Part shown: positions 10,559-20,300 of the stretch, piece after piece | How positions within the stretch are numbered: the first letter of the stretch is position 1 | Layout of the letters: every line of letters begins with the position of its first letter | DNA from: Prorocentrum cordatum | Lineage: Eukaryota; Sar; Dinophyceae; Prorocentrales; Prorocentraceae | Assembly (NCBI GenBank): GCA_963575745.1 | Contig: CAUYUJ010015750.1 | Location: forward strand, 129,501 to 193,500 | Length of the DNA: 64,000 nt | Direction: 5' to 3' | The notes under the pieces: model-generated | Seen by the model: only the letters and a program-made list of their open reading frames with translations | Told to the model about the DNA's origin: nothing | Database searches by the model: none | Position numbers and translations under genes: made by a program

Positions 10559-10826
10559 GCCCCCCAGAGCTTTGTGGGCCCTGGAGACGACAGGGCCGTT
10601 TTTTCACCGGTTCCGTTTTGCCGTTGTTTTGCCGCTTCCGACACCGTTTTTTTACCGGTTCCGTCGCCGTTGTTTGACCGGTTCCGGCTCCGGTTCCAAT
10701 CCTGGAGCCGTTTTTTGCCGTTTCCGGTCGCCGTTTTTTTTGCCGTTTCCATTTTCAAGGGACATGTTTTGGAAACGATGAAAAAACGGGTCTGCCGTTT
10801 CCGGGGCCCACAAAGCCCCAGAGCCT
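10559..10826. repeat. Single-copy foldback, about 270 bp
   Basis: AGAGCTTTGTGGGCCC at the left is inverted to GGGGCCCACAAAGCCCCAGAG at the right, and CCGTTTTTTCACCGGTTCC is roughly inverted to GGAAACGATGAAAAAACGG. The interior is a run of TTTTTGCCGTTTCCG and ACCGGTTCCG words. Confidence 0.75.
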
Positions 10827-11396
10827 CCTTTGATGAGCAGCAGAGATGCCCCTCATCTCGGGCCGGGCGAAAGGGGGGGATAGCAAAATGGAGGGGGTTG
10901 AGAATCAGCTTACGTGGCTGATTTTCCCGGCGCCTCCTGGCGCCCGGAGGCGCCCATGTATCGAGGAATGGGCACGGCGGCGGGGCCGAAACCAGCTGCA
11001 TGCAGCAGATTTCGTAGCCCCCCTTTCCCTATCCCCCCCTTTCGAACGGCCCGATAATTCTTCGGGCGGGAGCCTAGGGTAGGAGGGCCAGAAGCATTAA
11101 GGAGAAAGGGGGGTGATTTGCAGATGTCTCGAACGAAAACACCCACACGTTCAGGGATTACACTAAAAAGCCATGACCGAAGTTAAGCCGCGAATTCAGT
11201 GCGTTATTGGGTTAAGAGGTTGTATTACGCTGAATGGTCTTTTCCCAGTTGATTCAGGAAACAACTCTTGGAAGGCCTTCGCAAGATCGACTGGGGACTA
11301 AGGCAGCATTCAGCCAGATTGGCCCAGCGTAGCCCCAGGATTGAGCCCACGACTGAACCAGCTCAATCGGGATCAGCAGGAATTGATGGGACTGTT
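10827..11396. other. No gene recognised
   Basis: Mixed sequence; I see no frame with recognisable content. Confidence 0.4.
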
Positions 11397-11591
11397 TGGA
11401 TGTTCGTTCTGGGGACCTTCCTGGAGCCACTCGCTCCACTCGTGCGTCGAAGCTGCGTGGAACGTCCATCGATCTGGGTCGAACCTGAGTCGAACCTGAG
11501 TCGAACCTGAGTCGAACTTGAGTCGAACTTGAGTCGAACTTGAGTCGAACTTGAGTCGAACTGGGGTCGAACAGATCCGTTAGGTTTGGGC

Positions 11592-11726
11592 GCCCGAGTT
11601 ATCCGGGGTAACTCGGGTCCAGGGTAACTCGGGTTTGGATTCCCGAAAAAGGAACCCGAGTTAGCCCTGACCCGAGTTACTACTGATGATTCGGGGCTCC
11701 GAACGCCCGAGTTATCCAGGGTAACC
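11592..11726. repeat. Family B unit plus truncated second unit
   Basis: One complete family B foldback (11592-11700) is followed by the first 25 bases of a second unit. It is the left border of the insertion in the family K element. Confidence 0.8.
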
Positions 11727-12553
11727 GCATGCCGATGATAATAAAGGGACCCCCCCCCTTCAGTGTTTAGAGTTGATTATCGTCGCCCTGTACAAAATTC
11801 AAATTGGGCGGCGAGCGCTGAGGCCGAACTTCATTATCACCTCGAAACGCTATGTTGAGATAGCAACATCAAGCGATGTTGATATAGCAACATCAAGCGA
11901 AGCGATCACACTTTTTCAGGATGTGTCAAGCGAAACCAATAATTTTGGGAGGCAGACTCAAACGAAACGAGCAATGTTCTTATTATTATTCTACTTTCCT
12001 CTTCTTCTTTTATATTTCTATCTGTCCTCACGCTCGCCTGAACTTTTTTATCCCTGGGGTTGATTATCCATGGAAAATGAAGCACATGAGCTACCCTACA
12101 CGAGCACTTTAAAAAATCAATTTTCATAAAGCGTTTGTGAACTAAAATTGATAGATTTGGAACTTTGGATTTTTCCTTGCTTCGTCCTCTTCTTATTATC
12201 CTCTTCTTCTTCTTTCTTATTATTATTATACTGTATTCTTCTTCTTTTATATTTCTCTCTGTCCCCACGCTCGCCTGAATTTTTGTATCTCTGGGGTTGA
12301 TTATCCATGGAAGTTGAGGCACATGAGCTACCCTACACGAGCACTTACAAAAAACAATTTTCATGAGAGATAAGCCATTGTTGAGGATATTTCTATGAAA
12401 ACTAAACGCCAAGGATGTCTCAAAACGTGCTCGGCTTGGTCTCCTCTTGATCATCTCTTACTTCGAGATTATGCTGAGGTCTGCTGGGCTACTTTTATTA
12501 TCTCTCCCTGAACCCCGAACTTTATTATCCCCTAGTGTTTATTCTCACGGGCA
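11727..12553. repeat. AT-rich core with internal tandem duplication
   Basis: This is much more AT-rich than its surroundings. A block of about 240 bp is duplicated: TTCTTCTTTTATATTTCT near 11999 recurs near 12238, and GGGGTTGATTATCCATGGAA plus TGAGCTACCCTACACGAGCA occur in both. CGCTATGTTGAGATAGCAAC-type short inverted repeats lie at 11849-11905. Frames here are short and show no known domain. Confidence 0.7.
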
Positions 12554-12650
12554 TGAGGTTAACTCGGGTCCGGGGTAACGCGGGTTTGGATGCCCGAAAA
12601 ACGAACCCGAGTTATCCCTGACCCGAGTTACCCCTAATGATTCGGGGCTC
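12554..12650. repeat. Family B unit, right border of the nested insertion
   Basis: A family B unit lacking its first few bases, in the same orientation as the copy at 11592. Confidence 0.8.
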
Positions 12651-12867
12651 TGATAGGTGGGCTCCAGGAAGGTCCCCAAAACGAACATCCAAGACTGTGC
12701 TGGGTCGGGCCGGCTTCGGCCACGGACGTGCCTCCTCGTTCTCCTGCTGGTGTCCGCGCGGGCCCCCAGGGTGCTGCGTGCAGTGGGCGGCCGCCCCTGC
12801 TCCTGGAAGCAGGAGCGCCGGACGAGGGACGGAGCCCCATTCCTTGACCCCAACCCTTACCGGCCTC

Positions 12868-13006
12868 GAACTTATCCCTATCCCTAAGACTGACACGCCA
12901 AAAGGCGATGACAAGCTTAGGGATTCGCCGTCAACTAAGAAGGGGAATCCCTAAGATTGGCATCGTGACGAGGAGATGCCCAGCATAGGGATAGGAAGTA
13001 TGTTCC
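12868..13006. repeat. Foldback, about 140 bp
   Basis: GAACTTATCCCTATCCCTAAG at the left is inverted to GCATAGGGATAGGAAGTATGTTC at the right, with an inner inverted pair around CTTAGGGATTC. Single copy. Confidence 0.65.
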
Positions 13007-13014
13007 AGGCTGGT

Positions 13015-13279
13015 AAAACCCCGCCCGCGCGGACGAGGCACGCTGGAGAAACGGCCGTGGAAGGACCTGATTACTGAATGTGAGGAGCGCAAAGGCCCTT
13101 CCAAACCCGCACGGATCCTCCTTTCGGCGGAGCGCGCCATCATTGCTGAGGCAAAAAGGATGGGTCGCCAGAAAGAGCCATTCTCACGCGCGTCGCCCTC
13201 GGCTTGGCGAAATCTCAAGGTCAACAGAACACTGCATGACAACCGTCATTATCCCTGGCCGTACATGTCCAGGCCCTGA
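13015..13279 (+). CDS. Candidate exon of an unknown host gene
   Basis: A plus-strand frame starting in the foldback's right flank reads RGTLEKRPWKDLITECEERK, then a basic helical stretch (ARILLSAERAIIAEAKRMGR), then YPWPYMSRP and a TGA at about 13279. Composition and the absence of repeats make it look coding. I found no partner exon and do not recognise the family. The foldback immediately upstream could be part of an intron. Confidence 0.4.
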
Positions 13280-13469
13280 CGCCTGTAAGACCTGTGCAGA
13301 TCTGGATCGTCCTCTGGACGGTCGTTGCTGCGGCTGCTGTCCGAGTCCGAGTAGCGCTGGAAGTTGCGATTGCGGCACGAGTCGGAAAGGGCGCTGTGGT
13401 CGAAGGTGCCATCGCTGCGACTGCTGTCCGACTCGTGATCGCTGGTCGACTCGACGGAGTGCCAGTCTG

Positions 13470-13632
13470 ACTACCTACCAGACCACACCAACCCAACCCG
13501 AAGACCCGAATTTCGGGTTGGGGGGGCAAGGATTCCACATGTGTGTTCTCGATGTTTCCCGGGGCCCCCCCCCTTGAAATCGAGGGTAAATCTGAGCCTT
13601 CGGGTTGGGTTGGGGTGGTTTGGTGGGTGGTG
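13470..13632. repeat. Foldback element, family C (copy C2)
   Basis: Same ends as copy C1 (CTACCTACCAGACCACACCA against GGGTTGGGGTGGTTTGGTGG). Confidence 0.85.
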
Positions 13633-13904
13633 ACAGTCGTCGTTACCCTCAAGGTTTAGAAACGGCACCGTCGGCTCCACCAGTGGCCCGCAGCCGGCGA
13701 AGAAGGCCACCGTGCGCACGCACCCTTGTCTGTTGGGCGCAAGCCATAGAGGGGCGCGGCGCGACCATGCTGCGCCGCAGGGGCTGCTCGACGTGGCGCA
13801 GAGCCCAACGAATTCTGCTGCACAGCTGCAGCCGCCAACTCCCCGTCCGCCCTGGGCGTGCAGGCCGCGTACTTCAGCGCGCAGCCCTCGATTCGCACGG
13901 CCTG

Positions 13905-13975
13905 TCCTCCTCCTCCTCCTCCTCCTCCTCCTCCTCCTCCTCCTCCTCCTCCTCCTCCTCCTCCTCCTCCTCCCG
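13905..13975 (+). repeat. (TCC)n tract
   Basis: About 70 bases of perfect TCC repeat. Confidence 0.95.
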
Positions 13976-14116
13976 CAAGTGGGGGGCGGACGGTACAGAA
14001 CGCAACAGGGCAGACGCGCGAGCAGGGTGCCCCCCATCCGAGCCGGGCGGCGCCTTGGTAGCGGCCGCGAGCCTGGACGCCGTCGAGGCCCATGGGCAGC
14101 TGCGGTGGCAGGGAGG

Positions 14117-14165
14117 TCGAGGAGGAGGAGGAGGAGCAGGAGGAGGAGGAGGAGGGGGAGGAGGA
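14117..14165 (+). repeat. (GGA)n tract
   Basis: A short GGA run, opposite in polarity to the TCC tract about 150 bases upstream. Confidence 0.85.
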
Positions 14166-14179
14166 AGCGGCTCAGCAGG

Positions 14180-14985
14180 GACAATGACCACAAGGATGCG
14201 GATGATGAGGCACGGGAAAATGAGGAGGACGAGGAACAACAGGAGGAAGGGGAAAAAGGGAGGGCGGCGACGAAGGCTCGAAGGCAGCCCCTCAGCATCC
14301 TCGCGGCATGCGGTGCTTACCTCCAGAGTTGAGCAATAACTCCACAGAACGAAGGTCGAAGTACTTTCCTTGGAGAACCTTCGAGCTCGGGGTGGAGGAT
14401 CCAGACCTGCCGCCCAAACGTGCGAACCCCAGCAGAAGGCCCCCCGGAGGCCGAACAGACCCCCTCTCGCCCAGAGAGAAGTCGTGACTGCAGCCCGACA
14501 CCAGAGGGTCTCGGGACGGACCCTTCGAGCCTGGCCTCCGTGACCAGCCAACCGAAACCTCCTGGCGAATCTGGCCGTGGCCCGACGCCGGCTGGTCCGA
14601 GCGAGAGGAAGGACTGACCCTTCGAGTCTGGCCCCAGTGATCGGCCAGGATCGGACGTCGGACATCGGCCTGCATCATGCACCGCGAGGGTGCCGCGGGG
14701 CGGGGCCGAAGCGCCCAGAGACTACTGGCTAGCGTGCAACAATTCACACCATCGCACAACGACAACATGCGTGCCAGGTACGACTGACCAGGATCTGCTA
14801 GCGAACATGGCCGCGGCAACGAAGACCCCCTTTCCGTGGCCCGGTGGCCACCCCGAGCCCGCCCCCTGACTCACCGCACGGTGTGGCCACCGCACGGCCC
14901 TGGGGCACCCCGACGGATGACCCCCCCCAGCCGAGAGGCCGCTGGAAAGGCCTCCAGAGGCCTGTCGGCGCGGCCAAGAGAGCTG
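14180..14985. other. No gene recognised
   Basis: Contains a diverged repeat of GACCCTTCGAGCCTGGCC / GACCCTTCGAGTCTGGCC (near 14519 and 14616). No frame with recognisable motifs. Confidence 0.45.
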
Positions 14986-15150
14986 ACCGCCTACCAGACC
15001 ACCCCAAACCAACCGGGAGACCCGAATCTCGGGTTGGGGGGAGGGGGGGGGCTCCATTTGTGTTTTTTTCAAAGTTCCCCGAACCCCCCACACTGGAAAC
15101 GGAAGGCACATTGAGGCCTTCGGTTGGGTTGGGGTGGTTTGGCGGGTGGT
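14986..15150. repeat. Foldback element, family C (copy C3)
   Basis: Left end CTACCAGACCACCCCAAACC, right end GGTTGGGGTGGTTTGGCGGG. Same interior as C1 and C2. Confidence 0.85.
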
Positions 15151-15424
15151 GAAGAGCGCGCACAGCGCGCACACAGCCCTCCCAAATGGGTCCGAGTTAA
15201 CCCGGGCGATAAACCGGGTTATCGGGCTTGCCCCCCCCCCCCCCCCCAGGAGAACCTGACATTGCCAGTTGTGCAGGTCCGCGGGAGGGGGGGGGGGGGC
15301 GCGGACATATGCAGGGCTGCCCACAGCGCGAGGGTTAGGTCATCGGCCAGCCGATTCAAAAAAAACGGTCTCCCGATGGGGTCGGAGGCTCGGCGAGGCG
15401 GCTCGATGCGTGTTTGGAGTCCCC

Positions 15425-15505
15425 AGACGGTGCGGTGACAGACCGTGCGGTGACCTCGAAATCCCCCAAGACCTCACCGCACGGTCCGTCACCGCCCGGT
15501 TTCTT
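15425..15505. repeat. Foldback of GTGCGGTGAC blocks
   Basis: GACGGTGCGGTGACAGACCG and GTGCGGTGACC are inverted in TCACCGCACGGTCCGTCACC. Related CCGCGGTGTGGTCACCG lies at 15599-15615, exactly at the retrotransposon insertion point, so the element inserted into or beside this repeat. Confidence 0.6.
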
Positions 15506-15610
15506 GGGACCCTGGAGGCCCCCGTCGCCCGAGACGTCCTCGGAGAGGGGCTCGAGTCCCAAAACCGTGCGGTGGCCCCGAATCCCCACCGACTCACCCC
15601 GCGGTGTGGT

Positions 15611-15615
15611 CACCG
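15611..15615. other. 5' target site duplication CACCG
   Basis: CACCG immediately precedes the 5' LTR and recurs at 31582-31586 immediately after the 3' LTR. TCACC with a one-base shift is equally possible. Confidence 0.75.
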
Positions 15616-15869
15616 ACTTTGAGGGTAGGTCTTTGGGATATGTTATAGTATCGGGAGCATAGCTCGCGCGCGCCGTTGCCTTTGGCCCAAGGCACGCGCG
15701 CCCTATTTGCCCGGACACCGCGAGTGTTCGCTATGTGCTGGAAAGATCACTACATCGATCTTATCCTATCTTATCCGTCCACCCCTCATACTGTACCTTC
15801 ACAGCAGAGCGATGGACGCAATTTGCCAGGCTATATGCCATATTTCAGCTACCAGGCTCACTTTCGACT
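15616..15869 (+). repeat. 5' LTR
   Basis: 254 bp, matching 31328-31581 at 250 positions. It begins ACTTTGAGGG and ends CTTTCGACT, so it lacks the usual TG...CA ends. It contains a strong GC hairpin around 15663-15701 (GCGCGCGCC ... GCCTTTGGCCCAAGGC ... GCGCGC) and a TTATAGTA word at 15643. The Gag frame is already open inside the LTR. Confidence 0.95.
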
Positions 15870-17388
15870 TGGTAGCGGAGCTGGCCGCACTCTCGTGTGG
15901 TCAGCTCTTGCTCTTCTTAGCCTCATATTCTTCGGCACGATCTTCGTGACCACCTACCACCCTGCGCCACCACTCCCAGTACGTTTACGAGGATCTATCC
16001 AAGAGCAAGAAGCAACACGAGAGGTACGACGTCTAGACGACCAGACTGGTACCATATACGCTTCATCATTGCGTTACCACCAACCGCTCGGCAACGAGCT
16101 AACAGCGCAATACTTGAAGCAGGGGCGGGGAGACCCGCCAGACAGAGCGCCTCGAAGACTCGACAAGGCGCTACCCCAGCGCGACAACGCGCATCATAAC
16201 CGTCCTTCTTTACACATTCTCGGGCTAGTCGTTTTCGCTATTATATGGTTCGCGCTGGGGGCAGCAATCGGACACATGCGTCGTGGAGAAAACAGCACCG
16301 ATGGGCAAACACATGGCCCATATTGGGACCCTCAAGGTAATGTACCTTTTCGTGAGTACATCTACGAGGTCAACGCATGGCTCAACGTTACAAGCGGACG
16401 TATGACGCCACAGGCCCAAGCGGCCGCAATACAACGCGGCCTAGGTGGCCTAGCGAGGACACTCGCCATGAGGGTACCGCCTGACATTATAAACTATGGT
16501 GCTGACATCGATGGGGTCCACACCGACCCAGTGACCTACATCATGTTCCTCCTAAGCATGAAGTTCGAACGCCTGGAAGATGAGCGACAGCTCACTTCCG
16601 GCACACAACTCATCGACTTCCACGTGCCCCACGGGGAACGAATCGATGTCACCCTTACCCGATTCGAAATGGCCCGACTTGAGGCACAGTCGGTGGGATT
16701 CGACCTTCCCAACTTCCAACTGCTAACCACTATCCTATTCCGCGCCTTAGGCGTCGGCAACCAGCGAGCCATGCAACTCTTACAGCCACTCAATCACCAA
16801 ATGCCCCGAACACAACAACAGTATGATGAGTTGCTGGAGAGGATGCGTTCGATAGGCCACCTATCTGAACGGTCTCCTGGTAACATAGGATCTGTGTTTG
16901 GAAGGGGAAGGGGATCTGGTAGTGGAAATTTCTACACTACCTTGACTACTGAAGCCCAGCCTGGAAACGGGCCCTCAAGCATATGGGCCGATGAACCAGG
17001 TGAATCCACTGCGTTACTAGCAGGGGATCGATCACAACCAAGCTGGGCAACCAGCCCTCCTTCTAGAGAACCACAACCACACCGTTCTCTATGGGGGGAA
17101 TCAAACCCCCTAACCGACGGTGTATCCACCTACTTGGGAGACGAGGATTTCGACTCCGGCACCGATACAGACACTATATCATCAGATGGTGTTGAAGCTT
17201 TAGATTGGTCAGATATGATGAACATGGATAACGACAATCAGCGTGCTGAACATTTGTTCTGGTTATTACAACAGGCTAAACGAAGGTGGAGGAGGTTCAC
17301 ACGAAAACCAGTGCGTCGTGTTAGAAGGAGGATACGTAGAAGTTTTAGAGAGGAAAGGGTAAAGGCAAGCGAGGTCGTCGGAGGTTGA
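15733..17388 (+). CDS. gag: Gag-like protein with two N-terminal membrane segments
   Basis: Structural protein of the LTR element. ATG codons at 15733 and 15835 are both inside the LTR; which is used depends on the transcript start, and I prefer 15835 only for economy. Counting from 15733, residues about 53-75 (LVWSALALLSLIFFGTIFVTTY) and about 159-181 (ILGLVVFAIIWFALGAAIGH) are strongly hydrophobic and look like transmembrane helices, which is not usual for Copia Gag. The helical Gag core follows (FREYIYEVNAWLNVTSGR through LLERMRSIGHL), then a GRGRGSGSG stretch, an acidic patch and a basic C-terminus (FTRKPVRRVRRRIRRSFREE). The zinc knuckle is not in this frame; it lies in the next frame, which overlaps this one at 17349-17388. 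Confidence 0.75.
   Translation: MCWKDHYIDLILSYPSTPHTVPSQQSDGRNLPGYMPYFSYQAHFRLGSGAGRTLVWSALALLSLIFFGTIFVTTYHPAPPLPVRLRGSIQEQEATREVRRLDDQTGTIYASSLRYHQPLGNELTAQYLKQGRGDPPDRAPRRLDKALPQRDNAHHNRPSLHILGLVVFAIIWFALGAAIGHMRRGENSTDGQTHGPYWDPQGNVPFREYIYEVNAWLNVTSGRMTPQAQAAAIQRGLGGLARTLAMRVPPDIINYGADIDGVHTDPVTYIMFLLSMKFERLEDERQLTSGTQLIDFHVPHGERIDVTLTRFEMARLEAQSVGFDLPNFQLLTTILFRALGVGNQRAMQLLQPLNHQMPRTQQQYDELLERMRSIGHLSERSPGNIGSVFGRGRGSGSGNFYTTLTTEAQPGNGPSSIWADEPGESTALLAGDRSQPSWATSPPSREPQPHRSLWGESNPLTDGVSTYLGDEDFDSGTDTDTISSDGVEALDWSDMMNMDNDNQRAEHLFWLLQQAKRRWRRFTRKPVRRVRRRIRRSFREERVKASEVVGG
15870..15881 (+). promoter_or_regulatory. Primer binding site, initiator Met tRNA type
   Basis: TGGTAGCGGAGC follows the LTR with no gap. 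A typical animal/protist initiator Met tRNA 3' end would need TGGTAGCAGAGG; 10 of 12 positions agree. It lies inside the open Gag frame. Confidence 0.7.
17349..17388 (+). other. Gag/Pol frame overlap (-1)
   Basis: The downstream frame opens after a TAG at 17346 and overlaps Gag's last 13 codons. There is no ATG in the downstream frame until after the zinc knuckle, so a -1 shift (or splicing) is needed to make Gag-Pol. The overlap contains AAAGGGTAAAGGC, but its AAAGGGT is not in the register of a canonical slippery heptamer relative to the Gag frame. Confidence 0.6.
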
Positions 17389-20300
17389 ACGGACGAGGCA
17401 TCGCGGCATTTCTCCAGAGGCTCTCAGATGAACAACATGATGAGATATTCTTTGGGGGAAAAGGCCGTGGTAAAGGCCGTAGAGAGACCTCAGGAAAAGG
17501 CAAAGGTAGGCGGGGAAACCCGCGAGGTAGAGACGGCCAGGTTCTTAAATGCCATGAATGTGGTAGTTCCGATCATCTTGTGCGAGATTGTCCAGTGAAG
17601 GGAAATGGAAAGGGCAGGTCGACCGAAGTCCATTTTGGCTCAAGTGAACCATCCATTGAGTATCTGAGCCTCCAGGACTTTGAGGCTATGGAGCAGATAT
17701 TTTTCACTTGGGTTGTTGGCATGGACAACGTCGACGAGCTCGAGGCGTATGGTCATGGATTGTACGCGTACTACCTCGAGTACGTCCGCCGGTTCGTTAT
17801 GGGCAATAACGAGCTCACTCCCGTGGACCACGGTGCGCTGGGAAACCAGCCTCTTTCTTTCTTCGACTGGATGTTCGGGAACCCAGGCAACATCATGGCC
17901 TACGAGAGCGACGACGAGGACACCACTATAGAGGCTTCGCCTTCCGAGGTTCAACGAAACCTCGAACCTCCGCCCGAAATCCCGCCTGGAAACAGGCCGT
18001 CTTTGATGGGAGAATATCCCCAGACCACTGAAGACTTAATTGAAATGGAGTCTCAGGCATTTGTTCAGGCCTTCATTGCAGGCGAACCAGATACTCCGTT
18101 CATACCTCCTGGTTCGCTTGCTCCAGGCGAATATGGACCACGCACCCTTTTGCAGACCCTCATGAGGATGCATGAGATACTTATTACTGGTTATCCTGAG
18201 AGTCAAGAACATATCGAAGCTGACATTATGATAGAACAGGATACTGATGCTTGTGGTAGCTCAGAGCTGTTGTTGGCAGCTCTGACTCTCATTGACAGCG
18301 CGCATCCTCAGGACGTGCAGAGACACTTGATATACTCCCGTGGTAGATGGCGTAATGCTCTAGAAATGGCTATTGCTATGCGCGGTCATGATCTTCCTCC
18401 GCCAGGATGGGGTCTCCAGGCGGTGGGAATGAGGCCAAACCATACGGCCATGCGCAACATTGCTGGGCAGCCTGTGCTCGGCAACGAGCCTGAGCCGACA
18501 ACAGTGCCTCCTACCCCGGGACAGCCGAGCGACGCACAGACGCCGGCTATGCAGGGAAACCTGCCTGTACCAGATACGCCAATGGCCATCATCATCGGTA
18601 GTTCGACATCAGAAGAAGTAGAAGGCGATGGTTGCGGGTTAGATGAGGATGACGTCACCATCCTCATGATGGACGTGAATTGTGAGGAAGAGGTTGACTT
18701 CGATCCTGACGAGTCTGAATCATCATCACCATCGGCACAAGCACCATTTGCGCCGAGCTCCACCCAGCAGGGAGACCTGCCTCCATCGGACGATCCATCT
18801 GGGATCGCACAGGAGCCTCCTCAGGCACCTCCACCGGGTGCCGCTCCTGCTGCTTCGGCAGCTTCTTCTGATGAGAACACCAGAAGGTCTCGTTCCCATA
18901 CGCGCGTCAGAGAAGAGCCACATCCACAGGCTCGACTTCCTCGTGAGTGGAGGCAGGCTGGCCCAAAAGAACACGCTCTCAGGAGAGGTGGCCAGCTACT
19001 TCCGTACAACGACCCAAGACGCCGAAAAGGGGAACACTCGGCCTTCGGCAAGGGCAACCCTGCCTGTAGGGACAGTGATGGCAAGGCCATCCGCGGAGGC
19101 TATCAGCTTGCAACAAATATCCGCCGCCCTGAAATTCAAGCAGCGCGGGCTCAGTTGCGAGACATTATCGCGGCGCGCAAGCAGTATAGGCCTCACGCAG
19201 CATGCGGACCTTGTTCCCAGCCGTTCCAGAACCACAGGCCAGGATGCCTCGTTGGCAACAACGAAGGCCTGAGCCCCAACAGGGGCAAAACCCCTCATAA
19301 AGAGGGCCATCCGCAACTTATCCCGATGACACAGGAAGAGATCGCAGAAGTGAATCGTCGTCTCGGGATCTTGAGCCACTTGGATCCGAAAGAAGAAGAG
19401 AAGCCTACTCCGGTTCCACGGGGACTGGTAGCCATGACCCAGGAAGAGAAAGACGCGCTCTTTAGTCTTCCTAGTATGCGAGGAAACTCGCCTGGCGTCT
19501 TTAGCCAGTCCCAACAACCAGAACCGACAATCAAGGATGAGAAAAAGGCTCAACGTGTGGCGGAGGACGAGGAGCGCATGCGGACAGCAGAAGAACGCAC
19601 TCGCGAGGCAACTCGCAAGATGTTGGAGGATTCTAGTAAGATCTACATGAAGAGGGCTCCGAAGCCCCCACTCCCACTAACTTCGAAGGCCAAGAGTGAA
19701 CCCCCGACACCTAAGCCGTCCTCGGTGCCGAAACCGAAGACGAGCCCTCAGGGCCCTGGGCCAGACGTGCAGATGGAGGTGCCTCGAACTGAAACCCCGA
19801 GGCCGCCGATTGGCGCAACTCCTACACAAGCGCCTGAGCCCAAGCAGCAACCTCAGGACCCTATGGAGGAACGAAGACGCCCGCCTAGTCGCAGCAGCTC
19901 CATTGCGAAAAAGGCGGCAGCTTTCGAGCGCAGTGGGTATGCACCTGCGCCAGCTTCGCCTGTGGCGGCCCGTTCCAGGAGGTCCGATGAAGGTGCTATG
20001 TCGAGGGGTACCTGGGTGCCGAAGATCAGGGGCAGCGCCAGTCGCGCATCTCCGCGGGGAAACCCGCCAGGCGCTGCCGCCGCAGCTTCCTCCTCTTCAG
20101 GAGCCGCAGCCTCTTCAGCAACAGAGGTTCCGATGCGGGGAAACCCGCCAGTGGTTCAGCTGCACCACCCAGGTGACACGTCCTTCACTAGTGGGACTCC
20201 GAATGTGATCAGGGATAGACTTGCGCTTCGGAAGCCCCCACCGATACGCTCGGTGGATGAGACATTCATGAAGGAATGCAGGAAAGCTGGAATCCTTCCC

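Larger units (their letters stand above)
11397..12690. repeat. Family K element split by a nested 1.07 kb insertion
   Basis: The left end (GATGTTCGTTCTGGGGACCT, then repeated GAGTCGAACCT/TTGAGTCGAACT units up to CAGATCCGTTAG) stops near 11582. The matching right end (GGTGGGCTCCAGGAAGGTCC then CCAAAACGAACATC) appears at 12653-12690. In the intact copy at 48188-48375 these parts are adjacent, so 11583-12652 is an insertion. The ends are inverted repeats of about 23 bases. Confidence 0.75.

Noticed and set aside
19040-19070. GGCAAGGGCAACCCTGCC as a perfect member of the hairpin set
   Set aside because: It needs a bulge or a three-base loop, so it was left out of the count.
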